A stretch of 5,604 nt of DNA, from the NCBI GenBank assembly GCA_948528155.1, contig CAOSZT010000143.1, positions 1 to 5,604 on the forward strand, given 5' to 3'. The stretch is from an uncultured Clostridia bacterium (GTDB lineage: Bacteria; Bacillota; Clostridia; TANB77; CAG-508). The position numbers were made by a program, and so were the translations under genes. The stretch's first letter is position 1; each line of letters opens with the position of its first letter. Below, piece after piece: positions 1-4,998 of this stretch. The notes beneath the pieces were generated by a model. That model ran no database searches and had not been told where the DNA came from. It worked only from the letters and a program-made list of their open reading frames with translations.

Positions 1-31
1 GTAACTTTTACCAAAATATTTATAAAAACTA

Positions 32-60
32 TTGAAATTATTTTAAAGATATGATATTAT
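32..60 (+). promoter_or_regulatory. Promoter of the tRNA-Pro gene
   Basis: The -35 box TTGAAA (32-37) and the -10 box TATTAT (55-60) are 17 bases apart, and TGA just before the -10 box makes it an extended -10. Transcription would start near 67, about 20 bases before the mature tRNA. The site lies in the presumed host flank, so tRNA expression should not depend on the inserted element. The -35 box also sits inside a CTATTGAAA motif that resembles repeats around the integrase gene. Confidence 0.6.
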
Positions 61-85
61 ATAAAAGTACATTAAAATAATATAT

Positions 86-161
86 CGAGGTGTAGCGCAG
101 TTGGTAGCGCGCGTGGTTTGGGACCATGAGGTCGCAGGTTCGATCCCTGTCACCTCGACCA
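86..161 (+). tRNA. tRNA-Pro (anticodon TGG), integration target
   Basis: The acceptor stem CGAGGTG (86-92) pairs with CACCTCG (151-157), followed by A and an encoded CCA (159-161). The D arm (GCGC, AGTTGGTA, GCGC), the anticodon stem CGTGG/CCATG with loop TTTGGGA (anticodon TGG, proline) and the T arm with TTCGATC are all intact. The integrase gene ends 87 bases downstream and points toward this tRNA, which is the usual arrangement for an element inserted at a tRNA 3' end. The element should have rebuilt this 3' end on insertion, and a partial copy of it is expected at the far end, outside the window. Confidence 0.96.
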
Positions 162-167
162 TTATTG

Positions 168-218
168 AAAACTCTGTAAGTACTAAAAACAGTATAATAC
201 AGAGTTTTTATTTTATAA
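168..218 (+). terminator. Rho-independent terminator after tRNA-Pro
   Basis: AAAACTCTGTA (168-178) pairs perfectly with TACAGAGTTTT (198-208), giving an 11-bp stem with a 19-base loop, followed by a T-rich tract to about 218. It starts 7 bases after the tRNA CCA. Read on the minus strand, the stem is followed by TTTTCAATAA, so it may also stop leftward integrase transcripts. Since integration was probably at the tRNA 3' end, this hairpin may belong to the element rather than to the host. Confidence 0.8.
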
Positions 219-247
219 AAGTAATGCAATAATAATGCAATAGGGTT

Positions 248-1405
248 TTAATTAATTTTTTGTAATTCACTTTCAATAAATTCTTTAGAAATAGATGTAT
301 AAATATTATCAGTAATTGAGCTACCTTCAACATGACCTACCAAGTATTGTATAATTTTCATATCAACACCAGCTTCTCTTAATCTTGTAATATATGTATG
401 ACGTAAATTATGAGATGATAAATCTAAATTAGTTATTTTATATTTCTTATTTATTCTCTTTAACCATGAATTTATTTCGTAATAAGAAATATAAGAGTTT
501 ACTTCATAGTCCCAAAATAATAAGTTATTAATATTTGTTATCTTATTTTTAATTTGTTGTGTTAAAATTTGTTTTACTTCATCATTTATTGTAATAATCC
601 TTTTCCCACTATCTATGCCTGTCCTTTTATTATATGTTTTTGTGTGTTTTCCTAAAATAGTTTTGCCTTCTGTGTCTTTAGTTAAAGTATTATGAATATT
701 TAAAGTATTATTTTTAAAATCAATATCATCTTTTGAACGTGCTAACACTTCGCCTATTCTCATACCAGTATCTAATTGTAATAATACTATGTTTCTATAT
801 TTGTGATTAATTTCTTTAGTATTAAGTATTTGCCTTAATTGCTTTTCTTCTTTAATTGTTAATGCTTCTACTTTTTTAGTTTCCTTTATAGAGATAGGTT
901 TTGTTAAAGTTTCATCATCCATAGGGTTAAAAATGATTTTTCTTCTTGATACAGCTAATTTAAAAGTTTTATTTAATAATCTCCATGCTTTATCTATGCT
1001 TGTTTGAGCATATTCTCTAATATATTGTTTAGCTTCTTCAATATCATCTGCATATACTTTTTGAATAGGTTTATTAATAAAGTTAGAACAAGTATTTTTT
1101 ATAAGATTAATAGAGTATAAATCTCTTAAATATCCGCTGTCGCTAGTAATACCATCATTATGTTTTTGTTCAATATGTTTTTCTAAAATACTAATAAACA
1201 ATTCATTACTTTTTTCTATATAAGTACCAGTATTAATACTGCTTAATATATCATTAAATCTTTTTTTAAAATCTCCAATTTTCTCATTTTTCTTTTGATA
1301 TACAGAATGCCTTTTGTTATTTGTTACGTATTGACCAATATACAATCCAGTTCTACTAGATTTATAAAGTGTCCCTTCTCCATTTCCTTTTACTTTTTTT
1401 CCCAT
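248..1405 (-). CDS. int: Tyrosine recombinase (phage/ICE integrase)
   Basis: A 385-residue site-specific recombinase that would insert and excise the element at the adjacent tRNA-Pro. All catalytic residues of the family can be seen: Arg216 in LDTGMRIGEVLA, His332 and Arg335 in the HNLRHT box, His358 in LVGH and the nucleophile Tyr369 in NIYTS; Lys268 is a plausible beta-hairpin lysine. The first 60 or so residues (GEGTLYK, YIGQYV) resemble the arm-binding domain of the Tn916/lambda-type family, and residues 65-160 look like the core-binding SAM-like domain. The length is typical of the family. The start is fixed by AGGAGG 11 bases upstream. The gene converges on the tRNA and lies downstream of the repressor on the same strand, but it has its own predicted promoter. 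It looks intact. Confidence 0.96.
   Translation of the reverse strand: MGKKVKGNGEGTLYKSSRTGLYIGQYVTNNKRHSVYQKKNEKIGDFKKRFNDILSSINTGTYIEKSNELFISILEKHIEQKHNDGITSDSGYLRDLYSINLIKNTCSNFINKPIQKVYADDIEEAKQYIREYAQTSIDKAWRLLNKTFKLAVSRRKIIFNPMDDETLTKPISIKETKKVEALTIKEEKQLRQILNTKEINHKYRNIVLLQLDTGMRIGEVLARSKDDIDFKNNTLNIHNTLTKDTEGKTILGKHTKTYNKRTGIDSGKRIITINDEVKQILTQQIKNKITNINNLLFWDYEVNSYISYYEINSWLKRINKKYKITNLDLSSHNLRHTYITRLREAGVDMKIIQYLVGHVEGSSITDNIYTSISKEFIESELQKIN
267..278 (+). repeat. Integrase arm-like repeat, copy inside the int 3' end
   Basis: TCACTTTCAATA occurs here, inside the last codons of the integrase gene, and again exactly at 1489-1500 beyond the other end of the gene. Shorter relatives (TTTCAATA or TATTGAAA) lie at 30-37, 164-170, 1424-1432 and 1448-1456. 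Tyrosine integrases bind short repeated arm sites on both sides of the crossover point, and the spacing and placement here fit that role. The assignment is inferred from repetition and position only. Confidence 0.45.
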
Positions 1406-1423
1406 AATAAAAATACCTCCTAA

Positions 1424-1456
1424 TTTTCAATAAATTTGTTAACAAACTATTGAAAA
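1424..1456 (-). promoter_or_regulatory. Long imperfect palindrome in the int leader
   Basis: TTTTCAATA (1424-1432) and TATTGAAAA (1448-1456) are perfect inverted arms around an inner palindrome TTTGTT/AACAAA (1435-1446). Only one extra base breaks the symmetry of the 33-base block. It falls between the predicted int promoter and the int ribosome binding site, so it may be an integrase arm site, an operator, or an RNA hairpin directly before the AGGAGG. The sequence alone does not decide between these. Confidence 0.55.
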
Positions 1457-1468
1457 TGAAAGTATTTT

Positions 1469-1498
1469 ACTATATAATAAAAATACAATCACTTTCAA
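1469..1498 (-). promoter_or_regulatory. Predicted int promoter
   Basis: On the minus strand the -35 box is TTGAAA (1498-1493) and the -10 box is TATAGT (1474-1469), with an 18-base spacer. Transcription would begin near 1462 and give a leader of about 55 bases containing the palindrome at 1424-1456. The -35 box lies within the repeat at 1489-1500, so integrase bound to that repeat could repress its own promoter. Confidence 0.5.
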
Positions 1499-1500
1499 TA
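1489..1500 (+). repeat. Integrase arm-like repeat, copy upstream of int
   Basis: This is the second exact copy of TCACTTTCAATA; the other is at 267-278, and both are in the same orientation. Here it overlaps the -35 box of the predicted int promoter. Confidence 0.45.
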
Positions 1501-1510
1501 GTGGTTAGGT

Positions 1511-1552
1511 GAGGAATGTGTCTAGTTGCGTTATTTTTAGAACACATTTCTC
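1511..1552 (-). terminator. Hairpin between repressor and integrase genes
   Basis: GAGGAATGTGT (1511-1521) and ACACATTTCTC (1542-1552) form an 11-bp stem with one mismatch on the minus-strand RNA (a G-U pair on plus). It starts 4 bases after the repressor stop codon. No T-tract follows on the minus strand, so it is at best a weak terminator and could equally be an RNA-stability or regulatory element. Part of the 13-base shared repeat lies in its loop and inner stem. Confidence 0.4.
1517..1529 (-). repeat. 13-base shared element, copy upstream of int
   Basis: The minus strand reads GCAACTAGACACA, identical to the plus strand at 2617-2629. Relative to transcription, both copies follow the stop codon of a regulator (repressor here, Cro-like gene there) and precede a recombination-type gene (int here, the excisionase-like gene there). 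This copy ends about 19 bases upstream of the predicted int -35 box, where an activator might bind. Confidence 0.5.
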
Positions 1553-1556
1553 TATT

Positions 1557-2232
1557 TTAATTAAAATTTTTAATTAACTGTTTTACAATTCCAATTACTT
1601 CAACTGGAATTTTTTTCATATCTTCAAAAGAATATCTTACAGGTTTATATGACGGATTTAATGCAACTAATTCAATTCCATTTTCCAATTTATAAACTCT
1701 TTTTACAGTTGCTTCTTCTCCATTAATAAGTACTACGCAATAATCTCCACTATTAAAGTAATTTTGTTTTTGAATTATAACATAGTCACCATCTGACATT
1801 ATTGTTTCCATACTATCTCCAGTAATTTTTAAACCATAGTAATCAAAACCTTCTTTTTTAAAATTAATTGATATATAGTCTATTATATTTTCATTTGCTA
1901 AATAATTATATCCTGCTTTTACTGTACCGAAGAAGCGGAACTGTATCCTTAAATAGTTCTTTTAGAGATACAGATCCTTTAAGTTCTTGAACTTTTTCAT
2001 CTTCTATTAAATCTATATAACCAGCTTTTTCATATAGTTTAATATAATCTAAACTATAAATAGGAGCTAATTTTTTTAAAATTATAGCACTAGGTCTTCT
2101 TTTTCCATTTTCCATTAAAGATAAATAACTAGGAGAAATATCACATAATTTATTAACATCATAAATACTATACCCCAATCCTTCTCTTACAGCTTTTAAA
2201 TATTGTCCAAGTTCTTTATTTGAGAGTTCCAT
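1557..2232 (-). CDS. LexA/CI-type repressor, HTH plus S24 domain, split by a +1 frameshift
   Basis: Master repressor of the element, expected to bind the adjacent control region and to self-cleave under RecA stimulation. Residues 1-65 are an XRE-type HTH (core SPSYLSLMENGKRRPS). The frame then breaks at CTT-CGG-T, after Leu101. With one base skipped at 1929 the protein continues as GTVKAG and runs to 224 residues, with Ala106-Gly107 as the cleavage bond, Ser140 in GDSM and Lys177 in TVKR. The Ser-Lys distance of 37 residues equals that of LexA (119 and 156), so the S24 domain looks functional and is in one consistent frame. Read without a shift, the product stops after 108 residues with an unrelated tail. 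AAGGAGG precedes the start. It could be a recent pseudogene, a sequence error, or a gene that needs frameshifting; the intact domains favour the last or a very recent event. Confidence 0.9.
1926..1932 (-). other. +1 frameshift site CTT-CGG-T in the repressor
   Basis: On the minus strand the zero frame reads CTT (1932-1930), then CGG (1929-1927). The S24 linker motif PLLGTVKAG requires GGT directly after CTT, so exactly one base, C at 1929, is surplus. The position is well fixed because conserved residues lie on both sides. Leu-tRNA slipping from CUU to UUC keeps plausible pairing, as at known CUU-type +1 sites (bacterial prfB, yeast Ty1). No Shine-Dalgarno-like stimulator lies at the close spacing used in prfB. 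This is one of only two in-frame CGG codons in the genes of this window. Confidence 0.75.
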
Positions 2233-2254
2233 TTTGTATCCTCCTTATAGAAAC

Positions 2255-2283
2255 ATTATACTATAAAAATTTACAAATGTAAA
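2255..2283 (-). promoter_or_regulatory. Repressor promoter
   Basis: On the minus strand the -35 box is TTTACA (2283-2278) and the -10 box is a perfect TATAAT (2260-2255), spaced by 17 bases. The -35 box lies in the operator-like palindrome at 2269-2284, so the repressor, the Cro-like protein or both could control it. The leader to the ATG at 2232 is only about 15-20 bases and holds AAGGAGG. Confidence 0.75.
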
Positions 2284-2284
2284 T
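2269..2284 (+). promoter_or_regulatory. Operator-like palindrome O1
   Basis: TTTACA and TGTAAA form inverted arms around a two-base centre (2270-2283), flanked by A and T to make a 16-base near-palindrome. Its 12-base half ATTTACAAATGT recurs in inverse orientation at 2314-2325. It overlaps the -35 box of the repressor promoter. The family of its partner (XRE HTH dimers) and its position between two divergent promoters support an operator. Confidence 0.65.
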
Positions 2285-2310
2285 ATTTTTGAAAAAAAAT
2301 TAAAAAAGTA

Positions 2311-2338
2311 TTGACATTTGTAAATTATGATGTATAAT
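2311..2338 (+). promoter_or_regulatory. Rightward early promoter (Cro-like operon)
   Basis: A consensus TTGACA (2311-2316) and consensus TATAAT (2333-2338) are separated by 16 bases. It should drive the rightward genes from 2371, possibly to 4798, where genes are closely packed. Operator copy O2 lies over the -35 box and spacer, which would let the repressor block it. Confidence 0.85.
2314..2325 (+). promoter_or_regulatory. Operator-like site O2
   Basis: ACATTTGTAAAT is the exact reverse complement of ATTTACAAATGT at 2269-2280 in O1 and overlaps the rightward promoter between its -35 and -10 boxes. A weaker relative, TTTACAATAGT, follows at 2340-2350 just after the -10 box and may be a third site. 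Three spaced operators between divergent promoters resemble lambdoid-type switches. Confidence 0.6.
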
Positions 2339-2370
2339 GTTTACAATAGTCAATAAGAGGAGGTGCAAAA

Positions 2371-2613
2371 ATGGCGAATAGAACAGTTATAATAAAAAAC
2401 CTTGATGAATTTATTTCAAAAATAGTTGAAAAAGGTTTTTCTTATAGACAACTAGCAGAAAAAATTAAGTGTTCTCAAACATTAATAACATTGTTGGCAA
2501 AAGGAGAAAGAAATCCTAGTCCAGAAATTGCAGTAAATATATGTAAAGCTTTAGAATGTAAATTCGATGATATTTTTTTTATCAAAGGAGTTGACAAAAG
2601 TCAACTAAAATAA
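2371..2613 (+). CDS. Cro-like XRE-family HTH regulator
   Basis: An 80-residue protein that is almost entirely a helix-turn-helix domain: residues 20-60 hold the core SYRQLAEKIKCSQTLITLLAKGERNPSPEIAVNICKAL, here quoted in pieces as helix 2 (RQLAEKIKC), helix 3 (SQTLITLLAKG) and the typical ERNPS turn. Small stand-alone HTH proteins transcribed divergently from an S24 repressor are usually Cro-type antirepressors acting on the same operators, and the operator-like sites at 2269-2350 fit. AGAGGAGG lies 8 bases before the ATG. The last codons overlap a 7-bp perfect inverted repeat (2589-2606). A role as an activator of downstream genes is also possible. Confidence 0.85.
   Translation: MANRTVIIKNLDEFISKIVEKGFSYRQLAEKIKCSQTLITLLAKGERNPSPEIAVNICKALECKFDDIFFIKGVDKSQLK
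2589..2606. repeat. Inverted repeat at the end of the Cro-like gene
   Basis: AGTTGAC and GTCAACT are perfect 7-base arms around AAAA. The repeat covers the last codons of the Cro-like gene. No T-tract follows on plus, so it is not a standard terminator; on RNA it would be a compact hairpin before the excisionase-like gene, and on DNA it could be a binding site. Confidence 0.5.
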
Positions 2614-2616
2614 AAT

Positions 2617-2629
2617 GCAACTAGACACA
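2617..2629 (+). repeat. 13-base shared element, copy upstream of the excisionase-like gene
   Basis: GCAACTAGACACA, 4 bases after the Cro-like stop codon and 25 bases before the next ATG. It equals the minus strand of 1517-1529 upstream of int, so both copies have the same orientation relative to the gene that follows. Confidence 0.5.
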
Positions 2630-2653
2630 AAATAAGAGTAAAGGAGGTAAAAA

Positions 2654-2914
2654 ATGGAAGAAAAACTATTAAAGGAACAAAAAAGAACAAATGAGCTTTT
2701 AGAAAAGATAATAACCCAAAATAAAGACCCAAATGAATTGCTAACAGTAGAACAAGTTCACGAAGAATTTGATATTGGTATAAATATGGTAAGAAAAATG
2801 TTTAAAGACCCAGAATTAGCAGTTCAAAGATATACTACACCATTTAAAGTTGTAAGACAAGTTTTGAATGAGTATATGAGTAAAGAACATAACTATTTAA
2901 GTGAAAAAAAATAA
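2654..2914 (+). CDS. Excisionase-like small DNA-binding protein
   Basis: An 86-residue protein with two parts. Residues 1-28 are charged and likely helical (possible oligomerisation). Residues 29-76 carry the pattern LLTVEQVHEEFDIG..MVRKMF...YTTPFKVVRQVLNEYM, which resembles the winged HTH_17/excisionase and MerR-like DNA-binding fold: LTVEQV opens the first helix, INMVRKMFKD is the recognition helix, and the basic/aromatic stretch before VLNEYM forms the wing. AAAGGAGG sits 7 bases before the ATG. It follows the Cro-like gene in the same operon and shares a 13-base upstream element with int. Excisionase function is inferred from fold and context; it could instead be a phage transcription regulator of the same fold. 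Confidence 0.7.
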   Translation: MEEKLLKEQKRTNELLEKIITQNKDPNELLTVEQVHEEFDIGINMVRKMFKDPELAVQRYTTPFKVVRQVLNEYMSKEHNYLSEKK

Positions 2915-2957
2915 AGAAAATAAGATAAGTAAGAGAAGATTGAGAGGAGGGAAGAAG

Positions 2958-3888
2958 ATGAAAATTGATGAAGAATTTAAAAATCTAATTCCAAAATTAT
3001 CAAATGAAGAACTTAAACAACTTGAAGAAAACATAATAGAAGAAGGTTGTAGAGAAGCAATAGTTTTATGGGATAACACAATAGTTGATGGACATAACAG
3101 ATATGAAATATGTAAAAGACATAATATTGATTTTAAAACTATAAATAAAGAGTTTACTAACAGAGAAGAAGTAAAAATGTGGATAATAAAAAATCAATTT
3201 GGAAGAAGAAATTTAAGTATTTATGATAGAGGAAAATTAGCTTTACAATTAGAAAATTTATTTTCAGTAAAAGCAAAAGAAAAACAACTAAGAACATTAA
3301 AGCAAAATACCGTTTTTCAGAAATCAGAAAAACGGAGAAGAAAACACAAACAATACACTTTTTCAAAAAACAGAAAAAACAGTCGAGAATGAAAAAGAAC
3401 TAAAACAGGAGGAAGAAAAAATAAACCCAATAAATACAACTAAAGAATTAGCACAAATAGCAGGTGTATCAGTTGATACAATGTCAAAAATAAAAAAAAT
3501 TGAAAAAAAGGCACCAGAAGAAGTAAAAGAAAAAATAAAAAGTGGAGAAATGAGTATTAATCAAGCATATGGATATACAAAAACATATGAATACTTAGAA
3601 AAAGAGATAAAAGATGAAATGCCAAAAGAAAAAACAGCAGAAGAAAAATTTATTGAAGAAGAGTTTAAAAAAATAGAAGAACAGACAGCAATTCAAAAAA
3701 ATATTCATAATGCAATTTATAAAATATTATGTACTGATATTTCAAAAAAATATTTGGAAGTTTGGTATGAAGGGTTAGATAGACATTATTTAGAAACAAT
3801 AGATAGTGATATGAATAGAGCAATAGGACAGTATGAAGTTATAAAAGAATTTATAAAAGAAAAAAGAAAGATAAGGAGGATAAAATAA
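2958..3888 (+). CDS. ParB-like nuclease/partition-family protein, split by a +1 frameshift
   Basis: DNA-binding protein of the ParB/Spo0J superfamily, common near the control region of Firmicute phages and integrative elements. The N-domain has the ParB box VDGHNRYE (residues 43-50) and the family segment NQFGRRNLS (79-87). After Lys125 the zero frame meets CGG (3333-3335) and soon ends at 3392. Skipping one C gives GGA and continues for a 309-residue protein with a charged linker and an HTH near residues 159-186 (INTTKELAQIAGVSVDTMSK) plus a helical tail. NTVFQKSEK (117-125, zero frame) is repeated as NTLFQKTEK (132-140, +1 frame), fixing the change between them. AGGAGGG lies 6 bases before the chosen ATG; a GTG at 2901 is open but overlaps the previous gene and lacks this site. 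The next gene starts on the base after this stop codon. Confidence 0.85.
3330..3336 (+). other. +1 frameshift site AAA-CGG-A in the ParB-like gene
   Basis: The zero frame reads GAA AAA CGG; skipping C3333 gives GGA and a continuous open frame to 3888. Both frames are open from 3301 to 3392, so the exact base is less fixed than in the repressor, but the repeated peptide NT[V/L]FQK[S/T]EK confines the change to 3333-3351, and CGG is at its edge. Lys-tRNA could slip from AAA to AAC with two pairs kept. It is the second of the only two in-frame CGG codons here, and again the shifted codon is GGN. Confidence 0.65.
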
Positions 3889-4314
3889 ATGGACAGAAAA
3901 GTAAAATTAAGAATACATGAAGAAATAAGAAAAAGTGGAAGAATGGATAAAGAGTACGTAATGAAACAAGTAAAAATATATGCAGAAAAACCAGACTTAC
4001 AAAAACTAGAAAGACAATATTATGGTTCAATAGCAGATAGAATTATAGCAAGTTTTAAAGATGAAAATGGAATAAGGGATTGTTTTGCAATAAAAGATAA
4101 TGAAAATAAAACAAAGTACATAGACATATCAAAACCAACATTATTAACCAAAAGTGAAATAGAAGCAGTAAGAGATAAGCAAATGAAATTAAAAAAGAAT
4201 AAAGAAGAGATAATTTTAAAGGCAAATTTAGCACATAAAGTTTTAGACGGACAAATTGAATTAAAAGAGTATGAATTAACATTGAAGAAACAAATATTGA
4301 ACAAAGTAGTATAA
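3889..4314 (+). CDS. Conserved-looking protein of unknown function
   Basis: I do not recognise a family with a known role. The 141-residue product is basic and mostly helical, with no signal peptide or membrane segment. Residues 1-30 are charged and alpha-helical, the middle (LERQYYGSIADRIIASFKD, about 58-76) looks like the conserved core, and residues 100-141 are a lysine/glutamate-rich helix that may form a coiled coil. The middle contains a short beta-like stretch (CFAIKDNENKTKYIDI). The ATG follows directly on the ParB-like stop codon (TAA-ATG), and AAGGAGG lies inside the end of that gene, so the two are probably translationally coupled. Translation here would therefore depend partly on how many ribosomes reach the +1 frame of the ParB-like gene. 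Position suggests a role in early replication or control. Confidence 0.8.
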   Translation: MDRKVKLRIHEEIRKSGRMDKEYVMKQVKIYAEKPDLQKLERQYYGSIADRIIASFKDENGIRDCFAIKDNENKTKYIDISKPTLLTKSEIEAVRDKQMKLKKNKEEIILKANLAHKVLDGQIELKEYELTLKKQILNKVV

Positions 4315-4330
4315 ATTAGGAGAAGATCAA

Positions 4331-4459
4331 ATGAAAAAAATCAAACTAGACAAAAACAAAATGTATATGAGAATAGGACAAGCAGTAGTATACGTAACAG
4401 GGTGTATAGCATGTGGAATATTCTTATATTGGGGATTTTTACAAAACACTATTTATTAG
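4331..4459 (+). CDS. Small single-pass membrane protein (42 residues)
   Basis: A 42-codon gene with AGGAG 8 bases before the ATG, starting 16 bases after the previous stop codon. The first 14 residues are basic (MKKIKLDKNKMYMR), followed by a hydrophobic segment from about residue 17 to 38 containing two cysteines (TGCIACG) and an aromatic end (YWGF). The positive-inside rule puts the N terminus in the cytoplasm. No family is recognised. Good ribosome binding site, operon position and a coherent membrane segment support a real gene despite the small size. Confidence 0.7.
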   Translation: MKKIKLDKNKMYMRIGQAVVYVTGCIACGIFLYWGFLQNTIY

Positions 4460-4477
4460 AAAGGAGTTGAAAAAGAA

Positions 4478-4798
4478 ATGATGTGGGGAATATGTATAGG
4501 AATAGTATTAGGAGCGTTATTAATGAATTTAGCAGTAGAAGAAGAAAATAGAATAAATGAAATACTAAAAAAAGTAATAAAAAACTTAGAAGAAGACTTA
4601 AAAAATGCAAATAAAAAAGTAGAAAACAGAGATTACTTAATAAAAGATTTAAAAAAAGAAGAAGAAACACTATTAAAAAACGCAGAAGAATTAAGAAGTA
4701 AAATAGTAGATTTAGAGAATAACTTAAATTTAGTAACAAATAGTTTAAAAGAACTAGCTTACGACTGGCAATCAAAAACTAGTTCAATAAATAATTAG
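4478..4798 (+). CDS. Membrane-anchored coiled-coil protein
   Basis: A 106-residue protein with an N-terminal hydrophobic segment (residues 2-20, WGICIGIVLGALLMNLAV) and then a long charged helix from about 21 to 95 with heptad-like leucine/isoleucine spacing (LEEDLKNANKKVENRDYLIKDL and similar), i.e. a coiled coil. The C terminus is polar. There is no charged N-terminal head, so the orientation is not obvious. AAGGAG at 4461-4466 lies 11 bases before the first ATG (4478); a second ATG follows directly at 4481. It is the last gene before a non-coding gap and probably ends the early operon. Such anchors plus coiled coils occur in phage and conjugation accessory proteins, but no specific function can be assigned. 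Confidence 0.8.
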   Translation: MMWGICIGIVLGALLMNLAVEEENRINEILKKVIKNLEEDLKNANKKVENRDYLIKDLKKEEETLLKNAEELRSKIVDLENNLNLVTNSLKELAYDWQSKTSSINN

Positions 4799-4944
4799 AT
4801 AAATCTACATATAAAAATTATATCAAATAAAAATAAAAAATACAATAAAAAGTACATTGAAAATTGAAAAGTTTATCGGACAAATGCAGTAATAACAATG
4901 CTTTTAGAGATTATAAAAAAATAAAAAAAGTTTTTTAAAAAGTA
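4799..4944. other. AT-rich intergenic gap without a recognised gene
   Basis: About 145 bases, more than 80% A+T, with no credible ORF or ribosome binding site. There are runs such as AAAAAAAG/TTTTTT near 4922-4936 that could weakly terminate the upstream operon, and a tandem-like ATTGAAAATTGAAAA (4856-4870) resembling the repeats around int. I see no clear tRNA, origin iterons or strong hairpin. Confidence 0.5.
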
Positions 4945-4973
4945 TTGACAATAAAACGGGTATGTGATAATAT
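4945..4973 (+). promoter_or_regulatory. Promoter of the second transcription unit
   Basis: A consensus TTGACA (4945-4950) is followed after 17 bases by TAATAT (4968-4973); GATAAT at 4966-4971 is an alternative -10 with a 15-base spacer. The start of transcription would be near 4980, just before a strong Shine-Dalgarno (GGAGGTGAG). This separates the unit from 4999 onward from the early operon. Confidence 0.65.
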
Positions 4974-4998
4974 ATAAACATCGAAGGAGGTGAGAGAT

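Noticed and set aside
38..229. A 63-residue minus-strand ORF across the tRNA
   Set aside because: It overlaps the whole tRNA-Pro gene and its terminator and has no ribosome binding site; it is a spurious ORF of the kind often annotated over tRNA genes.
1557..1811. A separate 84-residue gene for a stand-alone S24 peptidase domain starting at 1811
   Set aside because: The S24 domain is open well upstream of this ATG (GTVKAG and onward to GDSM), and the ATG is the Met of the catalytic GDSM motif with no ribosome binding site. It is the C-terminal part of the split repressor.
2897..3366. Minus-strand ORFs opposite the ParB-like gene
   Set aside because: Their products are low-complexity Leu/Phe/Ser-rich translations of lysine-rich coding DNA on the other strand, without ribosome binding sites.
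3481..3888. A separate gene starting at ATG 3481
   Set aside because: The same frame is open back to 3301 and holds the conserved linker and half of the HTH before this ATG, which lies inside the HTH (VSVDTMSK) and lacks a Shine-Dalgarno. It is the C-terminal part of the ParB-like gene.
4871..4920. A transfer origin or replication origin in the gap before 4945
   Set aside because: No iterons, no convincing inverted repeat next to a nick-like site and no relaxase or replication initiator gene in the window.
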